Positions 25,501 through 33,157 of a DNA stretch of 64,000 bases are shown in pieces. Source of the stretch: Paractinoplanes atraurantiacus (GTDB taxonomy: Bacteria; Actinomycetota; Actinomycetes; Mycobacteriales; Micromonosporaceae); NCBI RefSeq assembly GCF_900215205.1, contig NZ_OBDY01000014.1:62001-126000 (forward strand), in the 5' to 3' direction. Position 1 is the stretch's first letter; each line of letters opens with the position of its first letter. The notes below the pieces were generated by a model. It was given only the letters and a program-made list of their open reading frames with translations, searched no databases and was not told the origin of the DNA. Both the position numbers and the translations under genes were made by a program.

Positions 25501-25874
25501 AGGCGCTGCGCCATCGCGTACCGGTGTTGACGTTGCCGCCGCAGAACGTCAGCCAGGTGATGAACGCGGAGACCTTCTGGAGCGGCCAGCCGTCCGTACG
25601 GCACATGAACTGGCCCGACGGTGTCATCGACTGGAGCCACTTCGCCGAGCTGCGCCGGCAGGGCGAGGAGGTGACCGTCCGCTACATGTACGAGCGGGTC
25701 CGGCAGAGCGCGCACGACGAAGCGATGCAGCAGGCCCTGCGCACCGAGGCCAAGCGGGTCGTCGACATGGCACCTGTCCCGCCGGAGCCGCTGCTGCTGG
25801 ACATCCTCGGCACGACCGGCGCCGAGGAGGTGGCCGCCGTCATCCGCGCCCGGCGCCGGCCGCAGCCGTGGTGA
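22569..25874 (+). CDS. Molybdenum hydroxylase large subunit fused in frame to a cytosylglucuronate-synthase-like glycosyltransferase
   Basis: One 1101-residue reading frame. Residues 1 to about 719 are a xanthine-dehydrogenase-type molybdopterin subunit, with GGSFGGKEE (243-251), AYRGYGGPQ (357-365), the active-site glutamate in KGLGESPV (about 675) and the usual family ending TSERVWRALR. Without a stop the frame continues, through SREGKA, into a 382-residue GT-B protein (HGNPFGWGSMGKINHV, FIDSLPFLWTDAD, TVTSPGLTTLLQALRH, LTLPPQNVSQVMN). This part resembles cytosylglucuronate synthases BlsD/MilC. An internal GTG at 24726, with AAGGA 6 nt upstream, would give the transferase alone. Whether one fusion or two proteins form is open. 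The first half would hydroxylate an N-heterocycle or oxidise an aldehyde; the second would join a nucleobase to glucuronate. Confidence 0.85.
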   Translation: MDLSSLPRGAETARKASGRAPFVLDAAPASALHARLIRARGPHSRVAVDTAAIGRMPGVVAVLGPQDDPGRPYSANPHGARADMAVFTAEARFPGDVVGAVVAPTREAAAAAVEAAAAAGAGLSEVALPAVLTVDQALDANAPPAHRGFPGDGNVLATLAFGAEADATAAAIAASAHVFDHTYRTAATTHAFLEPIAATAAFDAEGHCRIRSSTQCPAPSLTILAGLLGIAEELIEYEPVVIGGSFGGKEEFLLDAAAALCSRAVGGRPVVLATDRREMTAQFRLRHPASVRVLTGCDRTGRMTARLIEATVEGGPYAVHTPSVTANGLTLAMSMYPAPVVRATGTSVALNRVPGGAYRGYGGPQVLFAVESQIDEMARALDLDPIELRARNALRPGGVDPVHRWRAESYDMIGCLDLARDLPPLEPGTRGPRYRRGRGLAALANVSGVTGALGIDESQAECVVRDGRVVVTTSVPDVGQGLHTLLQNTVAETLGLPPVLVEVAFDVRGGDRGIYASRGTYLTANAVQEAALDLKRRLPAAAGPVTGAVPGSWAGLRGRGVFRAPDNALVAGVQVADVEVDMDTGQVEVLRVTSIHDAGRVLQAGAARGQAVGGVVQGLGNAMLEELPFAGTGEPYETSMYALGVPRATWPVEVDVVFTEGDRLPAGPLAAKGLGESPVMAVAPAVAAALHDAAGIRLRETPFTSERVWRALRSREGKAVTDRTRTPFGLVVHGNPFGWGSMGKINHVLARLPEARPVLLGESLGHEILAEGLLAGSYPDVADLSGPEAREILRRHEIEVALVANDPLAADQLISLGCPVVFIDSLPFLWTDADPMPSSEAAYCAQQTLALPVAAGAALLKVEPITWVGAIVPESSTVASGDTSSVVINVGGLESPFGRNLGDSYLTAVLPPLLEALARHGDPVVHLCGNISWDRLKELGIDIDRLTSVGIRSAEEFDALVATSGLTVTSPGLTTLLQALRHRVPVLTLPPQNVSQVMNAETFWSGQPSVRHMNWPDGVIDWSHFAELRRQGEEVTVRYMYERVRQSAHDEAMQQALRTEAKRVVDMAPVPPEPLLLDILGTTGAEEVAAVIRARRRPQPW
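24713..24728 (+). promoter_or_regulatory. Internal ribosome-binding site and GTG start inside the fused gene
   Basis: GGAAGGAAAAGCA followed by GTG (24726-24728) lies exactly at the junction between the molybdenum-hydroxylase and glycosyltransferase domains, in the same frame. The spacing is ideal for initiation. It supports separate synthesis of the glycosyltransferase, or marks where two ancestral genes were joined by loss of a stop codon. Confidence 0.55.
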
Positions 25875-27115
25875 CCGCCGGCGACGTGCTGTTCCGTTCG
25901 CTGTTCGTGGTGGCGCTGGCCGTGGCAGCCTACGAGCCGCTGAAGGAGATGCGGCCCGGGACGGACTGGCGCCCGGGAACGCCGGGCGCGCGGATCGGCG
26001 ACCAGGTGGTGACCACCACCGGGCGGGCCGGTGTCGCCGCGGCGATCGCGGTCTCCGGGTTGTCGTTCGCGGCCGGATGGTGGATCGTGCCCGCGCTGTG
26101 CGTGTTCGCGGCCGCCTTCCTGCTGTTGGCGACGGTGTACCTCGCCCAGCGCTTCGCCGGCTACGTGACCGAGGAGGACGACGGGACCAAGCACTTCAAG
26201 GTCCACCATCATCTGCACCTCGCGGGCATGGCCGTGCTGACGGCGGCCGTCGCCGGTCTGGCCGGCCTGGTCGCCGGCCACGGATCCGACCCGCATGTCC
26301 TGACGGCGTGGATCTCGCAGGGGTTCTGGGGCGCCGTGGGTGCCCACTACTTCGTGGCCGCGATCTCCAAGATCCGCAAGCGTGGCCTCGGCTGGGCCGA
26401 TCGGCGCCTGTTCCCGTACTTCGTCACGCTGTTCACGCGGTATCGCCGGGGCGACGGCGAGACCGTCCGCGACACCGGGGCCGGGCCGCTGCTGGCTCGC
26501 CACCCGGCCTGGTCCACGGCGCCGCTGTGGGCGGTGCTGCTGCTCGAGCTCGCGGCGCCCGCGGTGATGTTCGGCTATCCGTTCCGGCTGGTCATCGGCG
26601 TCGGCCTGGTGCTGTTCCACGCCTGCAGCTATTGGCTGCTCGCCGTCGACTTCCGGGAGAACGCCATGCTCGCCGCGCTGGTGCTGCTGCCACTGCCGTG
26701 GCCGGGGGCCGACTGGGCCGGCCTGACGATCGCGCCGGTGGCGCTGACCGCCGGGGTGGGCTGCATCCTGCTGTCCCTGCTCTTCGACGACCGGGTCTTC
26801 CCGTTCTCCAACCTGCCGATGTTCGCGGCGGCCTACCGCCCGGTCACGGTGATCACCCTGCGGTCACCGGACGGCGCACTGATCTACCCGACGATCCGGT
26901 ACGCCGGGTGCTCGACCTCGGGCCTGTCCCGGGAGTTCGCCGAGACGCAGGAGCCGGGGCCGGACCTCGAGGGCTTCCTGGGCACGGTCCGCGATCGGAT
27001 CGCGCGGTCGGGCGAGGAGCCTCCCGCGGGCACGGTGCTGTGGCGCGAGGTGATCGACGTGGACCCGTCGGGACGGGTCCACGTCGACGATGGCCTGCTG
27101 GCCGGCCTCGCCTGA
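25871..27115 (+). CDS. Polytopic membrane protein (HTTM-like) of the nucleoside operon
   Basis: A 414-residue protein with about nine or ten hydrophobic segments and a soluble C-terminal region of about 100 residues (from DDRVFPFSNLPMF on). The overall form recalls HTTM or vitamin-K-carboxylase-like membrane proteins, but I see no decisive motif. A histidine-rich stretch, KHFKVHHHLHLAGM, lies between two helices. The GTG at 25871 overlaps the preceding stop (GTGA); GTG 25868 is also in frame. It could take part in transport, in a membrane-linked tailoring step or in resistance. It is convergent with the MFS gene, with one base between them. Confidence 0.65.
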   Translation: MTAGDVLFRSLFVVALAVAAYEPLKEMRPGTDWRPGTPGARIGDQVVTTTGRAGVAAAIAVSGLSFAAGWWIVPALCVFAAAFLLLATVYLAQRFAGYVTEEDDGTKHFKVHHHLHLAGMAVLTAAVAGLAGLVAGHGSDPHVLTAWISQGFWGAVGAHYFVAAISKIRKRGLGWADRRLFPYFVTLFTRYRRGDGETVRDTGAGPLLARHPAWSTAPLWAVLLLELAAPAVMFGYPFRLVIGVGLVLFHACSYWLLAVDFRENAMLAALVLLPLPWPGADWAGLTIAPVALTAGVGCILLSLLFDDRVFPFSNLPMFAAAYRPVTVITLRSPDGALIYPTIRYAGCSTSGLSREFAETQEPGPDLEGFLGTVRDRIARSGEEPPAGTVLWREVIDVDPSGRVHVDDGLLAGLA

Positions 27116-27116
27116 G

Positions 27117-28379
27117 CTACGACTCCTTCGATGTCGCCGCGGCGACGTCCTCCAGGTCCTGTTCGGCCTCGAGGTCGTCGCCGCTCGGCACCGCCGCCAG
27201 GACACGGCGGAAGACCAGCACCACCAGGGCTCCGGCCAGCACCATCCCGACCGCGGCGGCGAACGCCGCCCGCGTCCCCGACCAGTTGACGAGCAGGCCG
27301 CTGAGCTGGGCGCCGACGGCACTGCCGGCGGTGTTGGCCGTGATCATCCAGGTGAAGGCCTCGGTCACCGTGCCCGCCCGGGCCGCCCGGCCGACGAACT
27401 CGTAGGCCACCACGGTGACCGGCGCGACGGCCAGCCCGTTCAGTGCCAGGGCCACCCCCATCGACCAGTTGTCCCAGGCCAGCAGCGGTACCGCCATCAG
27501 CGCCGCGAACACCAGAACCACGATCAGCAGCAGCTGCTCGGAGGGGATCCTGAACCGGCGGCCGCTGTACCAGATGCCACCGATCGCGCCGCCGACACCC
27601 CAGGCCGCGAACAGGAGGCCGACGTCGCCACCGGAGCCGTGCGCCTCCGCGAACGCCGGCAGGGCGATGTTGAAGACACCCAGGGAGCCGGCGCAGAAGA
27701 ACAGGACGCCGAGCATCGTCAGCAGCGCGGGCGAACGCAGCGGGCCGAGCAGGTCGCCCTTGGCCGGTACGGGCCGCCACTGCCGCGAGGCTCGCGTGGT
27801 GGCCAGGCCCAGAGCACCCAGACCGCCCATCACGCCGCCGGCCAGAATCGCCGATCGCGGATCGCCGATCGCGATCAGCAGGCTGAGCAGGGCCGGTCCG
27901 CCGATGCTGTAGACCTCGGCCAGGATGGCCTCGAGCGAGTACGCCGCGTTGCGCTCGTCCTTGGACAGGCCCATGGTGCTCCACAGCGCGCGGATCGAGT
28001 TGCTGACCGGCGGAATCGCGCCGCCGGCCAGGAACAGAAGCGCGATCAGGAGCGGCCGGGGGCCGTCGACGGCGGACACGGTGCCGATCAGGAGGACCGG
28101 GTAGAGGACGGCGGTGACGACCAGCATCCAGGTCTGTCCCTGCCGGTCCACCCGCCGGGCGATCACCGGCCCCAGCACCGAGCCGCCGAGCGTGTACGCG
28201 GCCAGCAGGCCTCCGGTTGCCGCATAGCTGATGTCCTGCTCGACGAAGAACAGCACGAGCGCGAGGCTGATCAGGTAGAGCGGGAGCCGGCCGATGATGC
28301 TCCACAGGAGCGGGCCACGGACGGAACGATGACGGACGAGCGCGGTTATACGCGATGTTCCAGCAAGCACGGCTGCCAT
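27117..28379 (-). CDS. MFS transporter, probable product exporter
   Basis: A 420-residue protein with about twelve transmembrane segments and typical MFS loops, such as ARRVDRQGQTW between helices 2 and 3 and a long central loop around ATTRASRQWRPVPAKG. It resembles the small drug-exporter group of the major facilitator superfamily that powers efflux by proton exchange. Its position at the edge of the nucleoside operon, divergent from an ABC-F gene, suggests export of the finished product and self-protection. The acidic C-terminal tail ends near EDVAAATSKES. The 101-bp space to the ABC-F gene holds the promoters of both genes. Confidence 0.88.
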   Translation of the reverse strand: MAAVLAGTSRITALVRHRSVRGPLLWSIIGRLPLYLISLALVLFFVEQDISYAATGGLLAAYTLGGSVLGPVIARRVDRQGQTWMLVVTAVLYPVLLIGTVSAVDGPRPLLIALLFLAGGAIPPVSNSIRALWSTMGLSKDERNAAYSLEAILAEVYSIGGPALLSLLIAIGDPRSAILAGGVMGGLGALGLATTRASRQWRPVPAKGDLLGPLRSPALLTMLGVLFFCAGSLGVFNIALPAFAEAHGSGGDVGLLFAAWGVGGAIGGIWYSGRRFRIPSEQLLLIVVLVFAALMAVPLLAWDNWSMGVALALNGLAVAPVTVVAYEFVGRAARAGTVTEAFTWMITANTAGSAVGAQLSGLLVNWSGTRAAFAAAVGMVLAGALVVLVFRRVLAAVPSGDDLEAEQDLEDVAAATSKES

Positions 28380-28480
28380 CTTCAGCCGAGCTGGGCGGAT
28401 CTGTCCAGTGTGCTCGGACGATCTTCTATCGATGGTAATCGACTTGCCACCGGCGAAAGGGCTTGGTCAGAATACCCGGT

Positions 28481-30097
28481 ATGGGTCATCTGGAGGTCTC
28501 GCATGTGCACTATTACCTTCCCGATGGCCGTATCCTCCTGGCCGACGTCTCCTTCCGGGTGGCCGAGGGCTCCGTGGTCGCCCTGGTCGGAGCGAACGGC
28601 GCCGGCAAGACGACCCTGCTCCGCCTGATCTCCGGCGAGCTGCCCCCGCACGACGGCACGATCACGGTCAGCGGCGGGCTCGGCGTGATGCCGCAGTTCA
28701 TCGGGTCGGTCCGCGACGACCGGACAGTCCGTGACCTGCTCGTCTCGATCAGCCCCGAGCCGATCCGGACCGCCGCCGAGAGGATCGACGCGGCCGAGGC
28801 GGAGCTGCTCGAGCGGGACGACGAGCAGACCCAGATGAAGTACGCCCAGACGCTGAGCGACTGGGCCGAGGTGCGCGGTTACGAGGCCGAGACGACCTGG
28901 GACGTCTGCACGACGGCGGCGCTCGGGATCCCGTACGAGCAGGCGCAGTGGCGGCAGGTCCGCACGTTGAGCGGCGGCGAGCAGAAGCGGCTCGTGATCG
29001 AGGCGCTCCTGCGCGGCCCGGACGAGGTGCTGCTGCTCGACGAGCCGGACAACTACCTCGACGTCCCCGGCAAGCGCTGGCTCGAGGAGCAGCTGCGCTC
29101 GACCCGCAAGACGGTGCTGTTCGTCAGCCACGACCGGGAGCTGCTGGCCCGCGCGTCCGAACGGATCGTCAGCATCGAGCCCGGCCCGGCCGGCAGCGAC
29201 GCCTGGGTGCACGGCGGCGGCTTCGCCACCTTCCACGAGGCCCGCAAGGAGCGTTTCAGCCGGTACGAGGAGCTGCGGCGCCGCTGGGACGAGAAGCACG
29301 CGCAGCTCAAGCGCCTGGCCCGGGACATGCAGCAGTACGCGGCCCGCAGCGACGTGATGGCCTCGCGCTACCACGCCGCCGTGACCAGGCTCCGCAAATA
29401 CGAGGAGGCCGGCCCGCCGCCGGAGCCGCCCCGCCAGCAGGAGATCACGATGCGGCTCACCGGCGGCCGGACCGGCGTCCGGGCCATCACGTGCGAGGGC
29501 CTCGAACTGACCGGCTTGATGCGGCCGTTCGACCTGGAGGTGTTCTACGGCGAACGCGTCGCGGTGCTGGGTTCCAACGGCTCGGGCAAGTCACACTTCC
29601 TGCGGCTGCTGGCCGGCGAGGAAGTGGCCCACTCCGGCAAGTGGAAGCTGGGGGCCCGGGTGACGCCGGGACACTTCGCACAGACACACGCCCAGCCCGA
29701 GTTGCAGGGCCGCAAACTGGTCGATGTGCTCTGGACGGAGCACTCGCTGGACCGGGGCCAGGCGATGGGCACGCTGCGCCGCTACGAGCTGGACCGGCAG
29801 GGCGAGCAGCCCTTCGACCGCCTGTCCGGCGGCCAGCAGGCCCGGTTCCAGATCCTGCTGCTGGAGCTGGCCGGCAGCACAGCGCTCCTGCTGGACGAGC
29901 CGACCGACAACCTCGACCTGGAAAGCGCCGAGGCCCTCCAGGACGGCTTGGAGGCGTACGAGGGCACGGTGCTGGCGGTAACGCACGACCGCTGGTTCGC
30001 CCGCTCGTTCGACCGCTACCTGGTCTTCGGCTCCGACGGCCAGGTCCGCGAAACAACCGAGCCGGTCTGGGACGAGCGCCGGGTATCGGTCGCCTGA
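28481..30097 (+). CDS. ABC-F protein, probable ribosomal self-resistance factor
   Basis: 538 residues with two ABC ATPase domains and no membrane segments, the ABC-F layout. The first domain has GANGAGKTTLLR, LSGGEQKRLVIEAL and LLLDEPDNYLDV. The second has GSNGSGKSHFLR, LSGGQQARFQILLLEL and LLLDEPTDNLDL. The interdomain linker around residues 250-310 (RYEELRRRWDEKHAQLKR) is the region that enters the ribosome in antibiotic-resistance members. Blasticidin-type nucleosides act on the ribosomal peptidyl-transferase region, so a protective role fits. A housekeeping EttA-like role cannot be excluded. ATG 28481 is preferred; TTG 28463 is an alternative with a close GAAAGG. Confidence 0.85.
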   Translation: MGHLEVSHVHYYLPDGRILLADVSFRVAEGSVVALVGANGAGKTTLLRLISGELPPHDGTITVSGGLGVMPQFIGSVRDDRTVRDLLVSISPEPIRTAAERIDAAEAELLERDDEQTQMKYAQTLSDWAEVRGYEAETTWDVCTTAALGIPYEQAQWRQVRTLSGGEQKRLVIEALLRGPDEVLLLDEPDNYLDVPGKRWLEEQLRSTRKTVLFVSHDRELLARASERIVSIEPGPAGSDAWVHGGGFATFHEARKERFSRYEELRRRWDEKHAQLKRLARDMQQYAARSDVMASRYHAAVTRLRKYEEAGPPPEPPRQQEITMRLTGGRTGVRAITCEGLELTGLMRPFDLEVFYGERVAVLGSNGSGKSHFLRLLAGEEVAHSGKWKLGARVTPGHFAQTHAQPELQGRKLVDVLWTEHSLDRGQAMGTLRRYELDRQGEQPFDRLSGGQQARFQILLLELAGSTALLLDEPTDNLDLESAEALQDGLEAYEGTVLAVTHDRWFARSFDRYLVFGSDGQVRETTEPVWDERRVSVA

Positions 30098-30149
30098 TTC
30101 ACCCGAGCGGGGAGTGGCGGCCGCCACCGCGTTGCCGAGCTGAGCGTGC

Positions 30150-30310
30150 AAAGCGTCCAGCTCGGGTGCAACCTCCTCGGCCCGCGCCTCGGCGTTCGCG
30201 ATGGCGGTCGACACCAGCTCGGCGAAGGCGGTGAGCCGGGCCTCGCTGTCCGGGGGTGGCATCTCGCCGGTGGTCGATCCGGCCAGCAGAACGCCCCACA
30301 GGCCACCGCC
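30150..30310 (-). pseudogene. Remnant of a GAF-domain sensor histidine kinase
   Basis: The 424-bp gap between the ABC-F and cytochrome b genes has no intact gene. On the minus strand a stretch reads WGVLLAGSTTGEMPPPDSEA followed by RLTAFAELVSTAIANAEARA. This is the characteristic C-terminal part of the GAF domain in actinobacterial GAF histidine kinases. Neither the kinase core nor a proper start remains in frame, so it is decayed DNA. Within it, CCGAGCTG and CAGCTCGG (30135-30142 and 30158-30165) form an 8-bp stem. The stem lies 38 bp after the ABC-F stop and might serve as its terminator. Confidence 0.5.
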
Positions 30311-30521
30311 ATGTCCCGTGCGCTGGCCGCGTTCCCCCTCGACAGGCTGGTCGACGGCTTCGGCGCGACCGGCTCCCAGCCGGTGCTGTCCCCGCACGCC
30401 GTCCGCTGCCGCGTCGAGTTGCGCCCGCGTCCGTCCACCGAGCGACACTGCGCCGGCGCCGGCCAGGTCGATGGCGAGGCAGCGTAGAGCTCGGACTCGC
30501 CGGTGGGCGGGATGGCGCAGA

Positions 30522-32120
30522 TCACCGGCGCTCAGGTGCCATCGGAAGCTTCCGGCGCCGCGTCAACTTGGCCCGGGCGTCCTCGGCGTCGCCGGGCGGC
30601 CGTTCCACCGGGAAGAAGAAGCCTTTGACCGCCGGGGCGAGCGCTCCGACGTGGTTCATCTTCTTGGGAACCGCCCGCCCGGCGTACGGCAGAGGGCCCG
30701 CGGCAAGGGGTTGGTGAACCTCGACGAAGCCTCCGCCCGGCAGCCGGCGAATCACGCCGGTTTCGATGCCGTGCGCGAGCACCTCACGGTCGTGCTGCTG
30801 GAGGCCGAGGCAGATCCGCACGGCGATGAAGTAGGCGAGCGCCGGACCGAGCACCAGGGCCACGCGGCCGCCCCAGACGATCGCGTTCACGCTGATGTGG
30901 AACTTGTCGGCGATGATGTCGTTGACACCGGACACCCAGGCGACAAGGTAGAAGGTCAACGCCATCGCGCCCACGCCGGTGCGCTGCGGTGCGTCCCGCG
31001 GCCGCTCGAGCAGGTTGTGCCACGAGTTGTCGCGGCGCAGGCGCCGTTCGATGTACGGGTACGCCGCGGTCACGGCCAGCATCCCGCCGAAGACGACCAC
31101 ACCGGGCCAGAACACCGGCGGGATCGAGTACCCGTCGCCGATCGGAATCGTGATCTGCCACGACGGGAAGATGCGCAGCAGCCCGTCCAGGAACATCACG
31201 TACCAGTCGGGCTGGCTCGACGAGGCCGCGTCGCTGCCGGACGAGGGACCGTACAACCAGACGGGGTTGATCTGCAGCAGGCCCGCGATCAGGGCCACCA
31301 CGCCGAACACGACGAAGAAGAGGCCGCCGCGCTTCATCAGGGGCCGGGGAAAGAACCGCTCGCCGACGACGTTCTTCTCGGTCCGCAGGGGCCCCGGGAA
31401 CTGGGCCGGCCGTTGTCTGAGGGAAAGCAGCGCGGACAGGGCGGTGACGGCCAGAACGACCGCGGGCAGCAGGAACGAGTGCAGGACGTTGAGGCGATCG
31501 ATGATGACGGTGCCGGGATATTCGCCGCCGAACAGCGACGCGGAGATCCAGGTGCCGGCCACCGGGATCGAGAGCATGACGCCGTCCGCGATCCGCAGGC
31601 CGGTGCCGGAGAGCCCGTCGTCGGGCAGGCCGTAACCGCTCCACCCCTCGAGGAACCCGAGCACGAACAGAACGACGCCGATGACCCAGTTCGCCTCCCG
31701 GGGCTTGCGAAATGCCCCGGTGAAGAATTTGCGGAGCAGATCGAGGATCAGTGCGGCCATGAACAGCAGGGCGGCCCAGTGGTGCATCTGCCGGACAAAG
31801 AGTCCCCCACGCACTTCGAACGAGATATCAAGGACGCTTTCGTACGCCCGCGAAACGTCCGTTCCGCGCAGAGCCGCATAGGACCCGTCGTAGGTCACCT
31901 GCTGCATGGACGGTTCGAAGAAGACGGTCAGGTACACCCCGGTGATCAACAGTACGGCGAACGAGAAAATCGCGATCTCGCCCAGCAGAAATGACCAGTG
32001 ATCCGGGAACACCCTGTTCATCAGCGACCGCAGCGGAGTCGCGACCTTGTATCTCTTTTCGGCCCCGGCCGCCACCTCCGCGACCAGGGCCGCCCGGCGC
32101 TGTTCCTTTTTCATCGCCAT
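30522..32120 (-). CDS. qcrB: Cytochrome b subunit of a bc1-type complex, orphan copy
   Basis: About 532 residues of the actinobacterial cytochrome b (QcrB) family. Haem-ligating histidines are in VRQMHHWAALLF and in RLNVLHSFLLPAVV, and the Qo-site PDWY motif is present (SSSQPDWYVMFLDG). The extended C-terminus typical of actinobacteria follows. It would take electrons from menaquinol at the membrane. Normally qcrB is the last gene of a qcrCAB operon; here neither qcrC nor qcrA is adjacent, so this is a solitary second copy. The start is uncertain: ATG 32120, 32114 and 32156 are in frame, none with well-placed Shine-Dalgarno sequence. Remnants of other genes lie on both sides. Confidence 0.88.
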   Translation of the reverse strand: MAMKKEQRRAALVAEVAAGAEKRYKVATPLRSLMNRVFPDHWSFLLGEIAIFSFAVLLITGVYLTVFFEPSMQQVTYDGSYAALRGTDVSRAYESVLDISFEVRGGLFVRQMHHWAALLFMAALILDLLRKFFTGAFRKPREANWVIGVVLFVLGFLEGWSGYGLPDDGLSGTGLRIADGVMLSIPVAGTWISASLFGGEYPGTVIIDRLNVLHSFLLPAVVLAVTALSALLSLRQRPAQFPGPLRTEKNVVGERFFPRPLMKRGGLFFVVFGVVALIAGLLQINPVWLYGPSSGSDAASSSQPDWYVMFLDGLLRIFPSWQITIPIGDGYSIPPVFWPGVVVFGGMLAVTAAYPYIERRLRRDNSWHNLLERPRDAPQRTGVGAMALTFYLVAWVSGVNDIIADKFHISVNAIVWGGRVALVLGPALAYFIAVRICLGLQQHDREVLAHGIETGVIRRLPGGGFVEVHQPLAAGPLPYAGRAVPKKMNHVGALAPAVKGFFFPVERPPGDAEDARAKLTRRRKLPMAPERR

Positions 32121-32288
32121 GGCGTGATGACGTGATGGCCTCCGCGGACGTGACATCGGAATGCGGCATCGTCGGCCAAGTCACATCTTGCATTTGTCCA
32201 GCTCGACCATTGCCGGCACGCAGCCGTCGACGGACTCTCATTCGCTCGATGTGGTGTGAGCGCGTGGGTGGCGTGGCTGTGCCGCGCG

Positions 32289-32531
32289 ATGTTGGTGACC
32301 GCCGTGCAGCCGTCGAAGCAGCCCGTTCTCATCACGAACGCGGCGCGAAGTCAGCAAGAGCTTCTCCGTGCCCGGCACAAACGCTACCTACTGATGATGA
32401 GCGTGCGGGCGGGCCTTCTGGTCGTAGGTACCGTCGTGGTCAGCGCGTACCCCTCCCGGATGTGGGCATGGTGCTGCTCCCCGGCCGGCGGCGTGATCTA
32501 TCGGGTGGGTTCGACCAGGCCGCACTCGTAG
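32289..32531 (+). CDS. DUF3099-like membrane protein, probably truncated
   Basis: This is the only content I can support in the 341-bp gap 32157-32497, and it runs into the convergent response-regulator gene. The 80-residue frame contains PVLITNAARSQQELLRARHK and RYLLMMSVRAGLLVVG. These match the start of DUF3099 small membrane proteins (ITDA... R-RYLxxMxxR, then a hydrophobic helix). After YPSRMWAW the expected second helix is missing; a shift to the next frame restores only MVLLPG. The gene may be truncated or frameshifted and could be a decayed copy. An in-frame GTG at 32256 is an alternative start. Confidence 0.4.
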   Translation: MLVTAVQPSKQPVLITNAARSQQELLRARHKRYLLMMSVRAGLLVVGTVVVSAYPSRMWAWCCSPAGGVIYRVGSTRPHS

Positions 32532-33157
32532 CCGAGGATCACGGCCTGCACCCGGTCCCGGAGGTCGAGTTTGGCCAGGATTCGCCCGAGGTGAGTCTTG
32601 ACGGTGCTCTCCGAGAGGCAGAGCGCCGCCGCGATCTCCGCGTTGGACAGTCCGCGTGTCACCAGCGTGAGGACTTCCCGCTCCCGGCCGGTCAGGACGC
32701 TCAGCCGGCCGGCCGCGGCCGGCGTGGCCGGCGCGCTGCCCAGGTAGTGGGCGATCAGCCTGCGGGTCACGCTCGGTGCGACCACCGACTCGCCGGCGAC
32801 GACCACCCGGACGGCGGAGATCAGGTCGGCGGCGAGGGCGTCCTTGAGCAGGAAACCGCTCGCCCCGGCCCGGAGCCCGGCCAGGACGTATTCGTCCAGG
32901 TCGAACGTGGTCAAGATGATCACGCGGGCCGGGTGCGGACCGGATCTGATCCGGCGGGTCGCCTCGATCCCGTCGAGGCCGGGCATCCGGACGTCCATCA
33001 GCACCACGTCCGGCCGGGTCCGGTCCACCACGTCGAGCGCCTGGACCCCATCGGCCGCCTCGCCCACCACCTCGATGTCGGCGGTCTCCTCCAGCACCAG
33101 CCGGAAGCCGGTGCGGACCAGCGTCTGATCGTCGACCAGCACCACCCGTACGGTCAT
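32498..33157 (-). CDS. NarL/LuxR-family response regulator
   Basis: 219 residues. The receiver domain has the acidic pair in VVLVDDQTLV, the phospho-acceptor aspartate in PDVVLMDVRMPGLDG, the threonine in ILTTFDLDEYV and the lysine in GFLLKDALAADL. The C-terminal LuxR helix-turn-helix is LTGREREVLTLVTRGLSNAE followed by IAAALCLSESTVKTHLGRIL. The ATG overlaps the stop of the histidine kinase gene (ATGA), so kinase and regulator form one unit. The divergent lipoprotein/ABC operon starting at 34642 is the natural target. Confidence 0.95.
   Translation of the reverse strand: MTVRVVLVDDQTLVRTGFRLVLEETADIEVVGEAADGVQALDVVDRTRPDVVLMDVRMPGLDGIEATRRIRSGPHPARVIILTTFDLDEYVLAGLRAGASGFLLKDALAADLISAVRVVVAGESVVAPSVTRRLIAHYLGSAPATPAAAGRLSVLTGREREVLTLVTRGLSNAEIAAALCLSESTVKTHLGRILAKLDLRDRVQAVILGYECGLVEPTR

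Noticed and set aside
12940..30097. Blasticidin S cluster itself
   Set aside because: No arginine 2,3-aminomutase or CMP hydrolase is present, and a molybdenum hydroxylase and arginine hydroxylase are added, so the product should differ.
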